Source: Paragonimus westermani
Lineage: Eukaryota > Platyhelminthes > Trematoda > Plagiorchiida > Troglotrematidae
DNA length: 64,000 bases
Assembly: GCA_008508345.1 (NCBI GenBank)
Contig: QNGE01002397.1
Location: 52,168 to 116,167 of the forward strand
Reading direction: 5' to 3'
How positions within the stretch are numbered: the first letter of the stretch is position 1; each line of letters begins with the position of its first letter. The position numbers and the translations under genes were made by a program. Positions 1 through 13,400 of the stretch are shown in pieces. Below the pieces are notes generated by a model that was not told where the DNA came from, did not search any database, and worked only from the letters and a program-made list of their open reading frames with translations.

Positions 1-60
1 CCACGTCTAAATGATACTTTCTATTACTGCATTCTGTTTTTTTAATATAATTATCCAGTT

Positions 61-340
61 GTTCCTGTGGAACCAGCCATGTTGACCAAACGGGCAGACC
101 TTTACCTGAGTGGATCCGTGAAAATCGCCCAATTTGACTCAACAATGGAATAATGCAAGCAGTTAACAACACCGTACCATCGCACTTGGTGAATTTGACT
201 CTCCCTTCAATTGTGATGGGCTCATTTCGCCCAGCCCGCCGAATTTTGTTTACTCACTCGGTGATGGTGATGCGTAGAAGTCTGTCTGAAGTTATTGGAA
301 TCCGCCTGTACAGCCCACCATTGTTCGTCTAGAAATATTT
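61..340 (+). repeat. diverged direct repeat, copy 1 (partner at 1270-1530)
   Basis: Segments of this stretch reappear about 1.2 kb downstream in the same order. The part around 111-160 matches around 1319-1370, sharing a GGATCCGTG core. The part around 295-335 matches around 1490-1525, sharing a CTGTACA.CCCACC core. The spacing is nearly conserved (offsets about 1208 and 1191). In translation both copies give a similar short motif (LPEWIRENRP here, LSERIRGHRL in the partner), so an old coding repeat is possible, but I do not recognise the family. The copies are strongly diverged and carry stops. Confidence 0.4.
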
Positions 341-1269
341 TGTTCAGGAATTGGAACCGCCTCGGTTAACCCCTCGTCCCGTTAACGTGCTAAGACACAC
401 TCATCAAGTTGGTGCTTGATTAGAGTGACAATGATTTGACAGACTTTATCAACCATCCGTACCCTATTCACTCCATTAATGATTCCGTTGTTACATTTCG
501 ATATAAAGTGTGGTATATCTAACCTAATGGCATGTCACTGGAAGTAAGCCTGTTTGTCACACTGTATATATAAATATCTCCTTCACTGACGATAACTTCG
601 ATCCAAAAGTTTTCTTCACCAGGCATCAATATGCATAACTAAATCAGTAGGGCAGTCTTAATTGTGGCTGTCACATGGTTGCACGTACCACTAACACTGT
701 CTAAGTCATAGTGCACCCAGACGGCTTTTCCAATTTCTTTTTGTTCATTTTGTCCAAATGTAATCGAAAACGCCTGAAACGAATCGGTATTGTTAGCAAT
801 CTTCCAGAATAACTAGTGTGAACTGTAGAAGTCTAACTCAGCGCAAACGACTTCGTACAAATGTTTTTAAGCGAAAGGCATGCACCAGAATTGTGTGGAT
901 TGCATAATGTTGATTGTTGTAGTCATCTACACGTGTATACAGTTTCAATCTGTACGATTATGCAAACACCTCTATATGTGTGCATGCAGATCGCATTCTT
1001 ATACCACTCGTGGGACAAATGAACTTTTATACGTGAAGTGACGTATCCAGGGTAGACGTCTACATTTAAGCACTTTCTCACGTATAATCCGGTATTCGTC
1101 TACAATATTATTTTAAAAACTTTAGAAGACGGTTACAGCTTATAAGCTTGAGGTTGTTTACCTACTGGATATAATTTGACGTTCCTGAGCAGATGAAAGT
1201 ATACTCTGGCTTACGTTTACCATGTGATAAAACGGTACTTTTCGAAGGAAGGAACTTCCTTGAAGAAAC

Positions 1270-1530
1270 AACCCCGATGGAAAAAGTATTTTAGCTGCAC
1301 AACCAATCACTTGTCTGAACGGATCCGTGGACATCGCCTAGTCCAGCTCAATAGGTGTAACATAACCTACCAACAGAGCCATACGATAATTTTTGATGAA
1401 ATTGAAACATTCTCTCCATCTGATGGAGGTATTTTGTTCAACTCTCTGAAGGTATTGAAGCGTTGGATCCTATCCACGGTTAGGTCTATCAGGATCCACT
1501 GTACAACCCACCCATTTTCGCCGAGATATG
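1270..1530 (+). repeat. diverged direct repeat, copy 2 (partner at 61-340)
   Basis: This is the partner of the repeat at the left edge, co-linear with it through two matching blocks. An open stretch of 103 codons (1224-1535) overlaps it. It resembles no family I know and has no splice or domain signature, so I do not call it a gene. Confidence 0.4.
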
Positions 1531-3986
1531 TATGAATGGAGATTTGGTGCTGCAATGACCATCCTTCATCCGGTCATGTTGCAATCATTTATTTTTCTAG
1601 AGTGGTCTAGATTACAGCTTGACGTTGACATGCCAAATTTTCTCAACCCATCGTTCAACTGTTTACTCTAATGGTGTTTCCGTTGTAAAATTTCATATAT
1701 ATTTGACCGCTGAGCCTCACCATTAAGTACTGAAGCTGAGCTTGTTCGGCAAAGTATTTTCACCAGGACAACTTCACGAATTCCTTCACACCCTTTCGAG
1801 GAAGACGAGAAAGCACATGTATCTTGAGAATCGTCTATCAGGTTCAATCTTGAAAACAAGGCGCCTAATTCGACCAAATGTTTTATTAGTCAAATCGCCT
1901 GGGAAGCTATGTAATGAAGTGAATTTTCGAACTGATTAATTGTGCCGAGATAGAATCCTGCGATCACTCGTTGAAAAACCCGCCATCACAAATGTTTTTC
2001 ATGGACACTCGTTTAATTTCTGATCTGTCGTATAAAAGCAGAACAACTATATTTTGGAATAATTGGATGTGGAACTAGCTCACCACGACTACCTCGCGCG
2101 AAACTGTCAAGATATTCTACTCAACGTCTAGTTTACAAAGGGCTTTGTGAGTAGTCCGTTTGGCACAATTTTTGCTGATGATCTCGTAACAGGTCTCAAG
2201 GAGCAAACTGAGTAAATATGTGCATCTGCTTTTCAAAAGTTGCAATTGGTTGTAATTTTTCTCGTCGCCGAAGCTCATCAACGAGTACCGAGTTTAATGG
2301 GTCGGATAAATTCTTCATCCCCGAACGGAATTCACTAACGGACTTGGGATGAATAAAAATTTATCACTTTTTGTTGTGCGGGTGTTTCCATTGATCAAAG
2401 TACTATTTGCAAAAGTTCTTGGACAAGTGAGTGACAACATGAGACTACCAGGTTGAACGTGGTGTTGTTGGCCTCACAATATTTGTGAGTAGGAGATCAT
2501 ATGCATGCCAGTGAGCAATTCTCAGGTCGTTCGTCTGCCCCGAATGGTGACACAGTAACCACCCGGCTAACAATAGTCGATGACCCCACGACTAGGATTT
2601 CACCCCAGTGTGAAATAACAGGCTTTTACAGTTGAACAATATTTTGCTCACTTCTACCTAGCACAGAGCTGTTTGATGCAGCAGGAACATCGTTGCAGTT
2701 GTTTGGATCAATATAAGGCTGAAAGTTTTAATGAACGTTCTATTACGTAGTTCCGAAGAAGACGTAATATGTGAATTCGAACTTATCGCTTCCCGGAAGT
2801 AGTAGTGTTCCGGAGCTTTTGATCAAAACGGAGTTATATATCAACAGGTAATTCATAATAAAAAGTTTGCATCGAGAATAGCACTATTCAGGCCTGATGG
2901 TGTTACTCTCGGTGTGGTGACGAATTTCCAAAAACGAGCCCGCTTTTACACTGCCTCTCTGCGCATTGTGAATTTTTCGCGGGCTTACACGCAATCTGCT
3001 CTTATTTTTTCGATCACAGTGTGCTCGACATTGCTCGAAGTATCACACCCGTATTCTGTGATATTTATTATCAAATTTTTGCTGACCTTAATATTTTGTC
3101 GGTCAAATTCAAACAGTGTGGGTTGTGAACATGCGCTGGAACACATCAAGTCCAGTAAAATGGTGTGACACATCCGCGTTCGGTAACAACAATGGCGTAT
3201 TTTCTGCACCTTTGAAGTCTCTTAAAACTTGACGTTTATACACACGTCACATAACTCTATGAATTCAAGGAGTTGTGAGAGGTCGTGAAAGATGTGAAGA
3301 ATGTTGAAACCATCCCACTTACCAAACGTTTTGCTTATTTCTTCAACATCTGAACGCAGTTTGGTTTGTATTGTTTTCGGATGCATATGGGGAAAGTTAT
3401 AATTGGAAGACGTGCGATAACGAATTAAACAGCAATAATGGACAGTGTCAGCAGTTGATTGGAAATACAAATGCGGACAGTCGAATACAATTAAAGCATG
3501 CCTCACAAATTGACAAAACAAATGTACAAAATCAGCGTTCCGGCTTCGAACAAGAGACAGAAACAACAACAACCAGCTGAGTTGCGAGGCAACGCTAGAG
3601 GGTCGGAGATTTCACAGTTGTACTCTGTTACCTAAATCTGCCAAACTACTCATTATTAAAATGACACGTGGTTGACTACAACAGTGCTATTTGAACTGCA
3701 ACGTCCGTGCTGTGATAGGCTTGTCATGATCACGACTTCTGACTTCTGTTTGATTTCTCAATACAACGTATACATTGTCTGACTATCTTCAAGCTATATT
3801 GACCTTACCTCAGTCGACTATGTTAAAGGTGGAGTGAGTGGGAACTGAGGAGGGGTTATTCTTTTGTGCTGGTATAGCAGCCCGTTTTTGAAGCTTGATC
3901 GACTCAATTGCATTTCGTCCATAAATGTTTTGTGGTTCCACACTTTTCAAAGAATAATCTGACACTAGCAGCACTCCCGACAGACC

Positions 3987-4004
3987 AGAGAGAGAGAGAG
4001 AGAG
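3987..4004 (+). repeat. (AG)9 microsatellite
   Basis: Nine uninterrupted AG dinucleotides. The Ser/Leu-rich start of the minus-strand open frame at 3810-4013 is a by-product of this tract. Confidence 0.9.
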
Positions 4005-6312
4005 TGAAGCCAATCATTTTGGTCCGGTGAGCGATCGATACTTTAAGTATGACAAGTAACATTTCTCAATCAAACCGAGGACAGATTTGAAGGCAGCAAC
4101 AAGCAACACTCCCGGACAAAAGCATCTATGTTTGCTACACAATATCTGGTTGTAATTGAGCGTTATCAAGTGACATTAAGGGGTTGGGCGTTGACAATGC
4201 TATAGCAATTAGTAGCGGCAAAATATGTTTTGATTTTAGATATACATTGTCTACACTCAGTTAGCAAACGTATTGAAAAGAGTTATACGCACTACAATAA
4301 CTTGCACTGTGACTGTACTTTGTTCACATTGGAAAACGTATACAATGCAGTTCGGCTGTTAATCAGCCACTTGTGATTCGTGAGGTTCAAACTATCTAAA
4401 ATTTTGCAGCATGATTCAGGAGAAGGTTTCGAATAATATGTGACAAATGAATACCAAATGGACTGAACACATTAGACTTGTCCATAAGTTTCAGTTGGTT
4501 GGTGTTTTGTAATCAGATTTTATTCACTCGTTATGATGCAACTGATGACTGTCATCATACACAAATTTAACTGAAACAGTTTTTTTCCGGAAATCATCAA
4601 ATAATCAGTTAGTTGGCCCTGACTTTGTTTATTACACGTCTACCTTCACAATATTTTATCGCGTTGCCACAAGGGCTACTGTCACAAACGTGCTTATGCG
4701 CACATTTCTGTCACCACAACACGCAAAGAAGTATTAGTTTCAGGGACACATTTGAATTTTGCATGGAAAACAAGTGCTCGGCTATTGATAATCATGTCCA
4801 GCAACAAAATCTGAGCACTCGCTCAAAAATTGTTGTAGGACTTGTCAAAGGCAATACAGCTTGAAACATTACTAGATCAAACTTGCGGATATGGTCAGAC
4901 AATGTACACCACCGATGTTTAAGATGGTGTACGAATCGATTTCAAAATTATACTTATCACCCAACAAAAGTCCAATCTTACTGTTTATGGCGTTCTCTGT
5001 GAGCGATTGAAATGCGTCATCAAAAACGTTCAGATTGGTGTACCGGATCACGTTAACGTTGACTGTGTAAGACAGTTCTTGGCCAAGTCTACAGCCTAAT
5101 CGTCGGCACATTTTAACTTTTCTTGTGCACTACGGTGAAACATAATAATTACTGTTGAATATATGCTGGCTGGTTATAAAATTCTGAGCGGCTAGTTCAA
5201 ACATTCAAACGGTTATTTGAGAGTATTATGCTTTACTGATAACGCGCAGTCATGGTACACAAGAGCCATTCAGACTGTTTTGTTTCTAGACTAAGCAGGA
5301 AGAATTCCACTCGTGTACATCAACAAAAACATTACATCAGGAAGAAAAGATGACGAACGTTGGTTCTGAAGATCTCATTAGGCTAATAACTATTTATGGG
5401 TGGGAGTATTAAATATAGATTTGTCGCATGGTCTGGTAGGGTGGGCTACAACTTTTAATCGGATGGACCACAAGCAACTCAGGTCACTTGTGATTGATGA
5501 AAGGAGGGCTCGGATAAACTGATCATCGATCATGAGAGGCGAAGGATACAAGTAAATGTCTTCTGTGTGTTTAGCTTTGAGCTACATAATCTAATCAAGG
5601 CCGATTCTGCCTAGCACGATTGCTCTTGTTTTTTCTGAACGACTGGACCATTTTGTCTTTGTGACTTTTATCCGCCGACTGAGTGTCAGTAACTTGGTTT
5701 GTAAACAAGACGGATGATGCTTTTACGTCTTTGGGCATTTCCATTTCGGTAGGCACCGCATTTTCTGTTGTACAGTAACATACGAGTGACCACGTCAGCG
5801 TGCTTAGTTTGCGATAAATCTATCTGGATAAGTGTACATCTCAAATATCCTAGACAAAAATGTTAATTCACGACCTTCTGCACCATCTGAACATAAGTTT
5901 CTTGCTCTGCCACCAGAGTAACGACCAGGACCCTGTTTTTTTGGTGTGCAGCACAAATTGTTAATAATCGTGTAGAGTCAGCTACAAATCGATTTGCATT
6001 ACACAGCCAATCTTAACTACCCGTCAGCCTGTTAGGTTACATGGAGGTCAGGAAGTTGAAAACCATTGCGTGATTCAGCCTCTGACGCGAAGTGAACGAA
6101 GTTGCATGATTGGTAGAACGCTCCAACAAAACCAAGTAGCTCCTATGAACGATTGAGGATGGCGATCTTGTAGTCCAAGTAGCCACAACACGAAAGCTTG
6201 TCTCTTATTGTGAATTTTTGAAGAAAAAATCGGCGAGCAAGTGACCCAGTATGGTTACCGCAGCTACATTCTCTGGTTTCCAGTAAAAATAATCACTCCG
6301 ATTGAACTCTGA

Positions 6313-6740
6313 TTGAGTGGTTGCAAATTAAGCGTACACTACAACATTATTTTCTTCGGAACTGTTGTTCAGCTGGCGAGGCAAACCTGCTCAGTCGCCC
6401 ATTTTGCAATGCACTTCGTCGAACTCTTCCACCATTTGTGGGTAGTTCGTGGTTTACAGTCTACTCACAAATGCCGCTCAATCTTAAAGCCAAATTGCCC
6501 GTCCACGTCCAAAGTGTGCTCTTGTACCCTTTTACGCGTTGTCGTACAACAGAGTGCAGCCGAGCTGGAAAAAGATCAAGTATTTCGAAAGATGCGAGAG
6601 TACTATGCAGTCCGCTTTGGAACTGCACTAAGAAGCTCCACAAGAAATGCGTTAGTCCGTGTTGTTTGCCGCCTGTGAGCAGTAATCGATCTGTCTTGGT
6701 TTCTCATTCACCAATCACGAGTGATTTGAGTCGCTTCTGA
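6313..6740 (+). pseudogene. Penelope-like retroelement fragment, GIY-YIG region, frameshifted
   Basis: Two overlapping frames together resemble the C-terminal part of Penelope-like element proteins. One frame holds a pre-nuclease linker (LKAKLPVHVQSVLLYPFTRC). It is followed by a region that aligns with the start of the GIY-YIG nuclease, where the family normally has YIGRT; here it reads ECSRAGKR, so the YIG motif is lost. The other frame continues with MREYYAVRFGTALRSS, matching the family's R-x-R-E-H/Y-x-P-x-W step. The frame change between these parts and the lost catalytic motif make this a dead copy. Penelope elements code for a reverse transcriptase plus this endonuclease; no reverse-transcriptase part is visible upstream. 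Related remnants lie at 24.3-25.1 kb and 32.4-33.3 kb. The family call rests on motif recall, not on a search. Confidence 0.55.
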
Positions 6741-6959
6741 ATGACCAAATTACTAGCTGGGACTACTTTATCAGATCGTGCAGCAGATCCCTATGTAATT
6801 ATCCAACCTTTAGATAAACAGTTGCCCGATAATTGGTTCTCGAATGATATTTTCCTTCAGTATGTTTTCCTAATGGAAACATGGACCAACTTTATTTTCA
6901 CTTTAGCCAATTCACGAGCAAAGCACGATCTGTACTGCAACCCGCGGTAGCGCTTTTTG

Positions 6960-9765
6960 TAGCTTTAATGATAATATAAATTATCTGTCCCATTTTCATA
7001 ATATGCATTACAGTGGCTGTTTGGATACAAGCATCCCAACAGCTATCAAGTTATAGAAAGGTTAATATTGGGCACGGTTGCGTAGAGTATTTAACAGCAG
7101 ATAACTCTGAAAATATAATTTTAGGAGCAATTTGTGTATGCGCTGATTGTTTGGTGGATTTAAACCGACAAAACCAAAAAGACAGCGGAGTGATTTTTAC
7201 AACAAGAACAGCTCCACGATACAATACTTAATCCTATTAGTTTGCGGCTGAATAGCACTGGCCAGAGATAAATTCAAAGATGAAACTATACACACGCCAG
7301 CAAAAGAATACAGCGTTAGTTATTATTTAATTAACAGGCCTTCAATGCCACATGTCGCACGCCGTGAAACTAACCAGCCTCGACTGAGCGGCTCTATTCG
7401 ATTACTGATCTATGTAACAGACGTATGGTGAAATACTCTCTGATAACACTCCGATTACGGTGTTTTAATTGTTATCATCAACTATGATCAACATCACGTT
7501 TATCGGTAAAACGCCTGATGCAGTCGTGAGAATATATGCTTGTGGTTCCAATTCCCTAAGTGTGTTTTATAGGTGAGAATATATGAGGGCGTTTAATTTA
7601 CAGGTCAGACGATTTTCGACAAACTGTCATAGTGGCGTTACTATGATATTACTAATATCTGTACTACCCTAGATCATCTGATCGGAAACGTTAAAAACTG
7701 GACACAATTTCTCAACTCAAGAGAAATGCAATTATGAAAGTCACACGATGAAAAAGTATGAACGTACTGAAAACCTCTGAAACGAACATGTGGACTATTT
7801 ACCGAAACTGTTGTGATGATTTTGTGGTAAAGCATTAAGTATATCGTACAATGATAAACAAAAATTTAGCAAGCTGTCACAGTTTTTAATGAACGCTTAC
7901 ACGTGAACAGAATGTTACTGACTTTTCAACACCCTTTATCTTAATGTCCATCTATTGGCTGTATGAAATTTGCAACCTTTTGGCTTCCTGTATCCTATAT
8001 TATGGTGTACCATATATCCATTTAAAAGTTAGATCAGGTTCAAAGGATTTGTCTTTAATATATGTTTACGCAAATAACAGATTCCGCATAGTTATGGTAC
8101 ATTTGGAAAGTGCAGTGTTCCAACGAAAGGTTTAGAATGACGTATAAATTATAAGTACATATGCAAATGTGGATTGGTATTTCATAAATTTGACACAAGA
8201 CCACTTCACATTAAAAACTGAAATCGTTTTACATTTTTGAGACAAACGATCAATGCTCTTGCTCCGCTCTCATAAAAACAATGGAGTTTGAAATGTAGCA
8301 GTTGCAAAAGATATGTTGAAAAGTACCAATGTTATCACATGGAGAGGTTTTAAAAATATAATAAATATACAAATATATAAATAAACGGAAGATGACAAGA
8401 GTTTCTGATGCCAAAGATGAAGTGAGAACAATGTGCTGAACTGTAGTCGCACTAGTTTAATGTGAAAAACGTAAAATACCTAGGTGAAATTCTTTTAGGT
8501 TTCAAGTGACAACCATAACGTAGGTGGTCTCAGTCCATATACTGAAAGTCAAACATACTGTCTGCCTCTGAAATGAGATACAATAGCGGTAACTGGCATT
8601 TGTTTGACATTCTTCAGGCGACGTGAACGAAACCTTTGTAAACAAAGTTGTTGTTTTAAACCTGCACATAGTCACTTGGGGCGTTTTAGTCAAGTTGTAA
8701 ATATCAACGTTCAGAAGTTAGAGTGAATAGTGATTAATTTCAGTAATTATTTTACTGCCACATAAATATGTTTTTACTTAACAACACTATATTTTCCATC
8801 TGAGGACAGCAACCAGTAGTCTTATATCGAGCGGTAACAACCAGTACCATAGTATCCAAGCAAACGCTTAGCGAAATTGATGGTTATTTGCTTATCGGTA
8901 CAACTAAAGAGTTGCTTATTGATCACCTAGTCAGCATTCAGTTAATCCATTTCAAGCTGTCCACTAAATGATCGCATAGCGTAACACGGCAACACAACCT
9001 AACAGTGACGAACTGTCGCAATTCCAAGTGAGCACAACAAATTTCAGAAGCGAATGAGAAAAATTTACAGGGCTACGAACATTAACCTGATCAAGTATGT
9101 CAACAAAAGTGTGTGGTGTACGCCAACATACCTAGAGCATCTGGAACAAGACGGTTGAATACAAAACAATAATTGTTTGCTCAATATGCATCCGATGTAA
9201 CGGGACTGTTCGTATTAAATACCTGCATGGAAGATTTCAAATGTCATTGAGAACGCACTTGTAGGAATTAAAACTACTCAAGTCGAATTTATTGAATAGG
9301 AAAAATGATCGAATCGGTGAACTAATGCGTAACCAGCACAGTTTATGTTAGAGACCTCTATTCACTGGTTGACTGATATTTTAATAACCTCTAAATGCAC
9401 GACAATTGAAGATTTGGAGCAACATGAATGAATATCCTCTTCATTTGTAGTGGCAAAATACGAAACTCCGAAAGTACCTTCAAACAACACTTCAGTGCAA
9501 ATATTTCGTCGGAAAATTTATTCAATTTATTCTACTGAAGTTCAGTCAAATTTTGTCTTCACTATTACGATACTCCCACAGGTAAAATTGTTTAGTTTTA
9601 TCAGACTAATTTTGTGCGCAAAGGAGGAATGGTGCTTTGCTTACTGATTGTCGCTTCTGTAAATTTTGCAATATGTGGAATAAAGATTATTCTTGGTTTC
9701 AAAACGTTTGAAGAAATAAGGAGGCAATGTGCTTACGTTGATTAGTGAGACAACAATTACACCAT
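6960..9765. other. anonymous sequence, no gene recognised
   Basis: This stretch is AT-rich with only short open frames (at most 72 codons, 7013-7231). Nothing in it resembles a known domain, RNA gene or repeat elsewhere in the window. Confidence 0.5.
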
Positions 9766-9769
9766 CCTA

Positions 9770-10115
9770 AACAATGTCCCATGGAACGAAACCATCATAT
9801 ATTAATGCAGCAGGAGGTTTGAAATGAACAACATGATTAGCCGGAACGAGAAAGTACGACATTTTGCGTGTGCCATCTGATGTGTAAAGCCCAACTGTCA
9901 GCGAATTCACTTAGTCGTTCCTGTCGTTCCATAATATTTTTTCTGATGGAGCATTTATATTTACCTACCCTGTTACTCGTCTTGATTCCTACGGAAATCG
10001 CTTAGACGAGTATATATACGCCGTGTCTGCTGTTGATTTCCATGCTATTTATAATTTCATTATACTCCACCCGAAAGGATGGCGTTGATAAATTAACCGT
10101 GACGTCGAACCCAAA
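9770..10115 (+). repeat. Gypsy-type LTR end and leader (inverted relative at 47.85-48.18 kb)
   Basis: This stretch aligns, with roughly 70 percent identity by eye, to the reverse complement of 47.85-48.18 kb. Shared blocks include the GCCGGAACGAGAAAGTA region, TGTTACTCGTCTTGATTCCTA, a CGAGTATAtAtACG TATA-like block and CTGCTGTT. The similarity continues into a leader that reads TGGCGTTGATAA here and TGGCGCCGACGAG in the partner. The latter resembles a lysine-tRNA primer-binding site (TGGCGCC). Directly downstream sits a gag-like segment in the same orientation. The order LTR, primer site, gag is what a Gypsy element shows, so I infer that this is its 5' LTR end. The true LTR boundaries are not resolved. 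Confidence 0.5.
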
Positions 10116-10400
10116 CTCTCCAGAGTACTACGAGGCCGACTGCGTCGCTAATATCTATGCCAGTGTTTGCTACCAGTAATATGTTTAGTGACGTCGATGA
10201 GAAGTGTGTCCGGCTCAGGTTACCCACATATCCTTCTTGATGACAAGTTCGACCACGGTACGGTGTTTCGGAATTTCAAAAAACTTTCTGTTGCGAGTAG
10301 CCATTGCGGCCTACATTCGATCTCGAGGAGAGTGAATAGTGCCATCTACTGTCCGACAGAGATCCACGCAACTTCCTAAGGAAATTGACGTCACTGATTG
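10110..10400 (+). pseudogene. decayed Gypsy-type gag N-terminal region
   Basis: Two frames carry pieces that resemble the start of gag in flatworm-type Gypsy elements. One has KCVRLRLPTYPS, like the family's L-x-L-P-x-(F/Y)-x-P capsid start. The other has KFDHGTVFRNFKKLSVASS, like its W-F-x-x-(V/I)-E-x-x-F-x-x-x-x-(I/L)-x-x segment. The probable start codon is GTG here, where the partner locus at 47.85 kb has ATG. Stops and a frame change separate the pieces. The position right after an LTR-like end and primer-site-like leader supports the call. The assignment is from memory of the family's shape and could be wrong. Confidence 0.4.
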
Positions 10401-13400
10401 TTTTTCCGTTTTCATGGACTAATCCGTTTCGCTACATGTCCACACAGACATTTCTAAGAAGGAACATGAGTAAATAAGGTCCACATAGTACTCGATCACA
10501 GGAGTTCCAAATGAGTGCGTTCAGGATGTGCCTCTCGAAGCGCAGAATTCTGAGACGACCCGGGTTGGAACATAGTAAACTAAGGGGAAGGGGGACGGAT
10601 ATTTGTACATAGATTAACTGATTGAGACTTCATTTGGTACCGAGTAAAATTTCAAACTTGCTCAGTGTTCAAGAATCACACAACTGCTAAACACATGGAT
10701 CATCATTGTGAAACCACAACGCATAAAGCTAGTCATACTACTTTCACACTTACATTGGTGACAAGCAAAATCTGCGGCAAGGTAGAACTTTTTTATACAC
10801 TTGTTGATCGTCGCGAGTTTCCCATGTCGAAATGGATACCGCCCACCATACTGTAGATAATACATTCGGTCATTCACTATAGATCAAACCATGATGTTTT
10901 GTCGGTAACTTCTACTGTATGTCCGAACAATAACTCTCACAACCTTATGAGTTTGATGCCATGATTTTTCAAGGGCGGCTACAATGCTCAACCCTCCAGT
11001 GAATTAGGCTGTTCCTCGTCAACACTGGTCATTCACCGTGTCAAACTGCCTAGAATTTCAGCGGAGCTTATTACTTCGTAGATGAGTTGGTCATTTCCGT
11101 CCAATTACTGCAGTTTTATAAGAAGTTTGTTGTCAATCGCTCACCCTAACTCCGAATGCAAGTAGTAGTGTTCTGGAGAATTTTGCCAGAACTTCACTGA
11201 ATAAGCACTAATGCACGAACGCATGTTTCCGAGGTTACGCTCATCCAAAACTTTTTGAAATCTGTTGTACACATTCATGGCGCAATACTTCGAAGGCGCC
11301 ATTCGAAAACTTATTCGATTGGTAGGCTCTAAAGCATTCCTTCAACAGACGTCTGAAATAGGAGGAGATTTACCACCGTTGCTGAACTATTACGGCAAAG
11401 CGGTTTACGTACAAGATAACGTTCGACATTTACAACCCAACGCCTTATAATTTCTCCAGTAGAATTGTTGTCTATTTTCACGGCATTTTTCACTGGCCGC
11501 ACTCGCAACGCACGTAGTGAAAGTTAACATAAAGTCGCACAACGAACGACGAATGTACTCCATCAGGTGAATGCAATCAGCCATATTTTTGGCGCACCGA
11601 AGATGCATCTTGTAAGATTCATCATATAACTTGCCTGTACTCCTGATATCGGTGTAAACATACGTGTTGTCGAGGAAACAACCGTTTCAGACGAAGTCAT
11701 ATTGCTGCATATGTGCCAGTTATGCGCGATACGTTTACGACTCAAAACCTCAGTCAAACCAGGTAGACAGATAGGGAGTAACACTGTACACCTTCATCCT
11801 GGTGCTGGCAACCAGAAATTCTTTCAAGAAATGAAACAACTAATTCCCTAGTCTCTGTCACGTACATCTTTGGTTGCATTCGTTCAAAATGTCTTTTCGC
11901 CGATGCACTGATGTCTTCAAGGCTTCCGTTTTCACCATACAATAAAACTGAGTGCAAGTAGGTGCTAATGCACCGAAGGAAGGCGCTGACTTTTGGTTTA
12001 GCATTTAAAAGGGTGGCATCCGTGTTTGTTTGTTTTCCATTCACTCTGCATGCGTGCCCTGCTGTTTGCAGCACGACTTCCTGTTATGAACCTAAAGGGC
12101 TCACACCGCCTGCTCAGCTATCCTGCTTACCTCAGCCCACGCGAAAAAACAAGGTAGTCAACAGGGTTATTGCGCACTTGTCAACTTCTTCGAGGATTCT
12201 GAACTGAATTAAGTGCTCAAGATGATAGCGAATGTTCAACGGGAGAACACGAAAATATGTCATACAGCCGAGGGTCCGGCCATGTGAGTGAGCTAACTCT
12301 GAAGGGCAATGCGCTGCAGTATCCGTATTAATCTAAAACTCCATGTCGGTGGGTATGAGATCAGAAATCTACCGACTGACATCATGCTGGCCAAATCATT
12401 CCACCTCGTGTTAATGAACACGGAACGATTCGCCCAAGACGAGATGATGTGCTTGCCTCTGCAAGTAGTTCGTTTGACTGTCCCCCTGTAAGTGCTTCCT
12501 TTCTTGCATTCCTTAACCTGTTTCCCATATTATATTGCCTCATATTATTGGATTTAACGGTCTTGCCGACCACACATATAATGTAGCGCGGAATGAATGT
12601 TATTTTTTCAGCCGTAAACAACTATTTCAAAGTTCGTTTGTAAATGGACAAGAGCTAAACTCACGGAGAGCATCTAAAGCAAAACAAAAGAGATGAAGCA
12701 ATACTTTTTGTAAATTTTGCCAGTTATGTAGTGAGCTTTTAAGCAGCCGTGTTCACAGAAACGCCAAAAATGGTTAAAATTGAAACCGTGTGCAGTGTGG
12801 ACATCAATAAGACATAGACTTGATAAAATTACCATGACTCCTATGGAACACCTAATGAATAGCGCCGCATCCTTGTGCATTAGTTGGTCATTCTCTTGCT
12901 GTTAATTAAAGCAATTTGGTCATCTCTTACACAAACAAGAGCAAGCAGAAATATCAGGTGATAGCAATCCCGACTTTGTCAAACAAATAGCCACTTGATT
13001 TGTGGTCTTGTTTTTCTCAATGCTGCGCCTTTGCACAAATGTTGATTCGAAGTAAGATGAGAGAATTTTGCGCCAAATGACATGGGCTAATTGTGATTTC
13101 ATTGTGAAGAGGATCATGCGGATAGTGTACCAGTTAGTCTCATTCTACTGTTTCAGTTATATTATAGCAAAGTTTCAGCAGCTTGGCCCATATATTATTG
13201 GACAGCTAAACTTGGCGCGTTAAGAACAAAAACAGTTCTTACTGTCAACCAGTTCTAGAAATTTTCAGGCAAACGAGATCAAATGGAGGGTGATAGAATG
13301 TACAGCAAAAATTCGGGAGATCTTTGACTGTTGGATTCAATTTTGCAGCGTTTAGGTTAAAAACAAGTGAGTCGTGGGAATAATTTAAGAAAAATTGCCC

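Larger units (their letters stand above)
341..6310. other. anonymous sequence, no gene recognised
   Basis: Apart from the two diverged repeat copies and one AG microsatellite, I see no recognisable protein, RNA gene or element. The open frames are short (at most 116 codons, 3222-3572 minus) and show no family motif, signal peptide or convincing splice context. Long introns or introns of undetected genes cannot be excluded by eye. Confidence 0.5.

Noticed and set aside
3810..4013. Signal peptide-like start (MASLSLSLSGLSGVLLV)
   Set aside because: The first residues come from an AG microsatellite, and the frame has no splice donor or other support.
11405..12074. Minus-strand gene or transposase remnant
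   Set aside because: Three neighbouring open frames are denser than background, but I found no motif of any family, no consistent frame and no splice sites.
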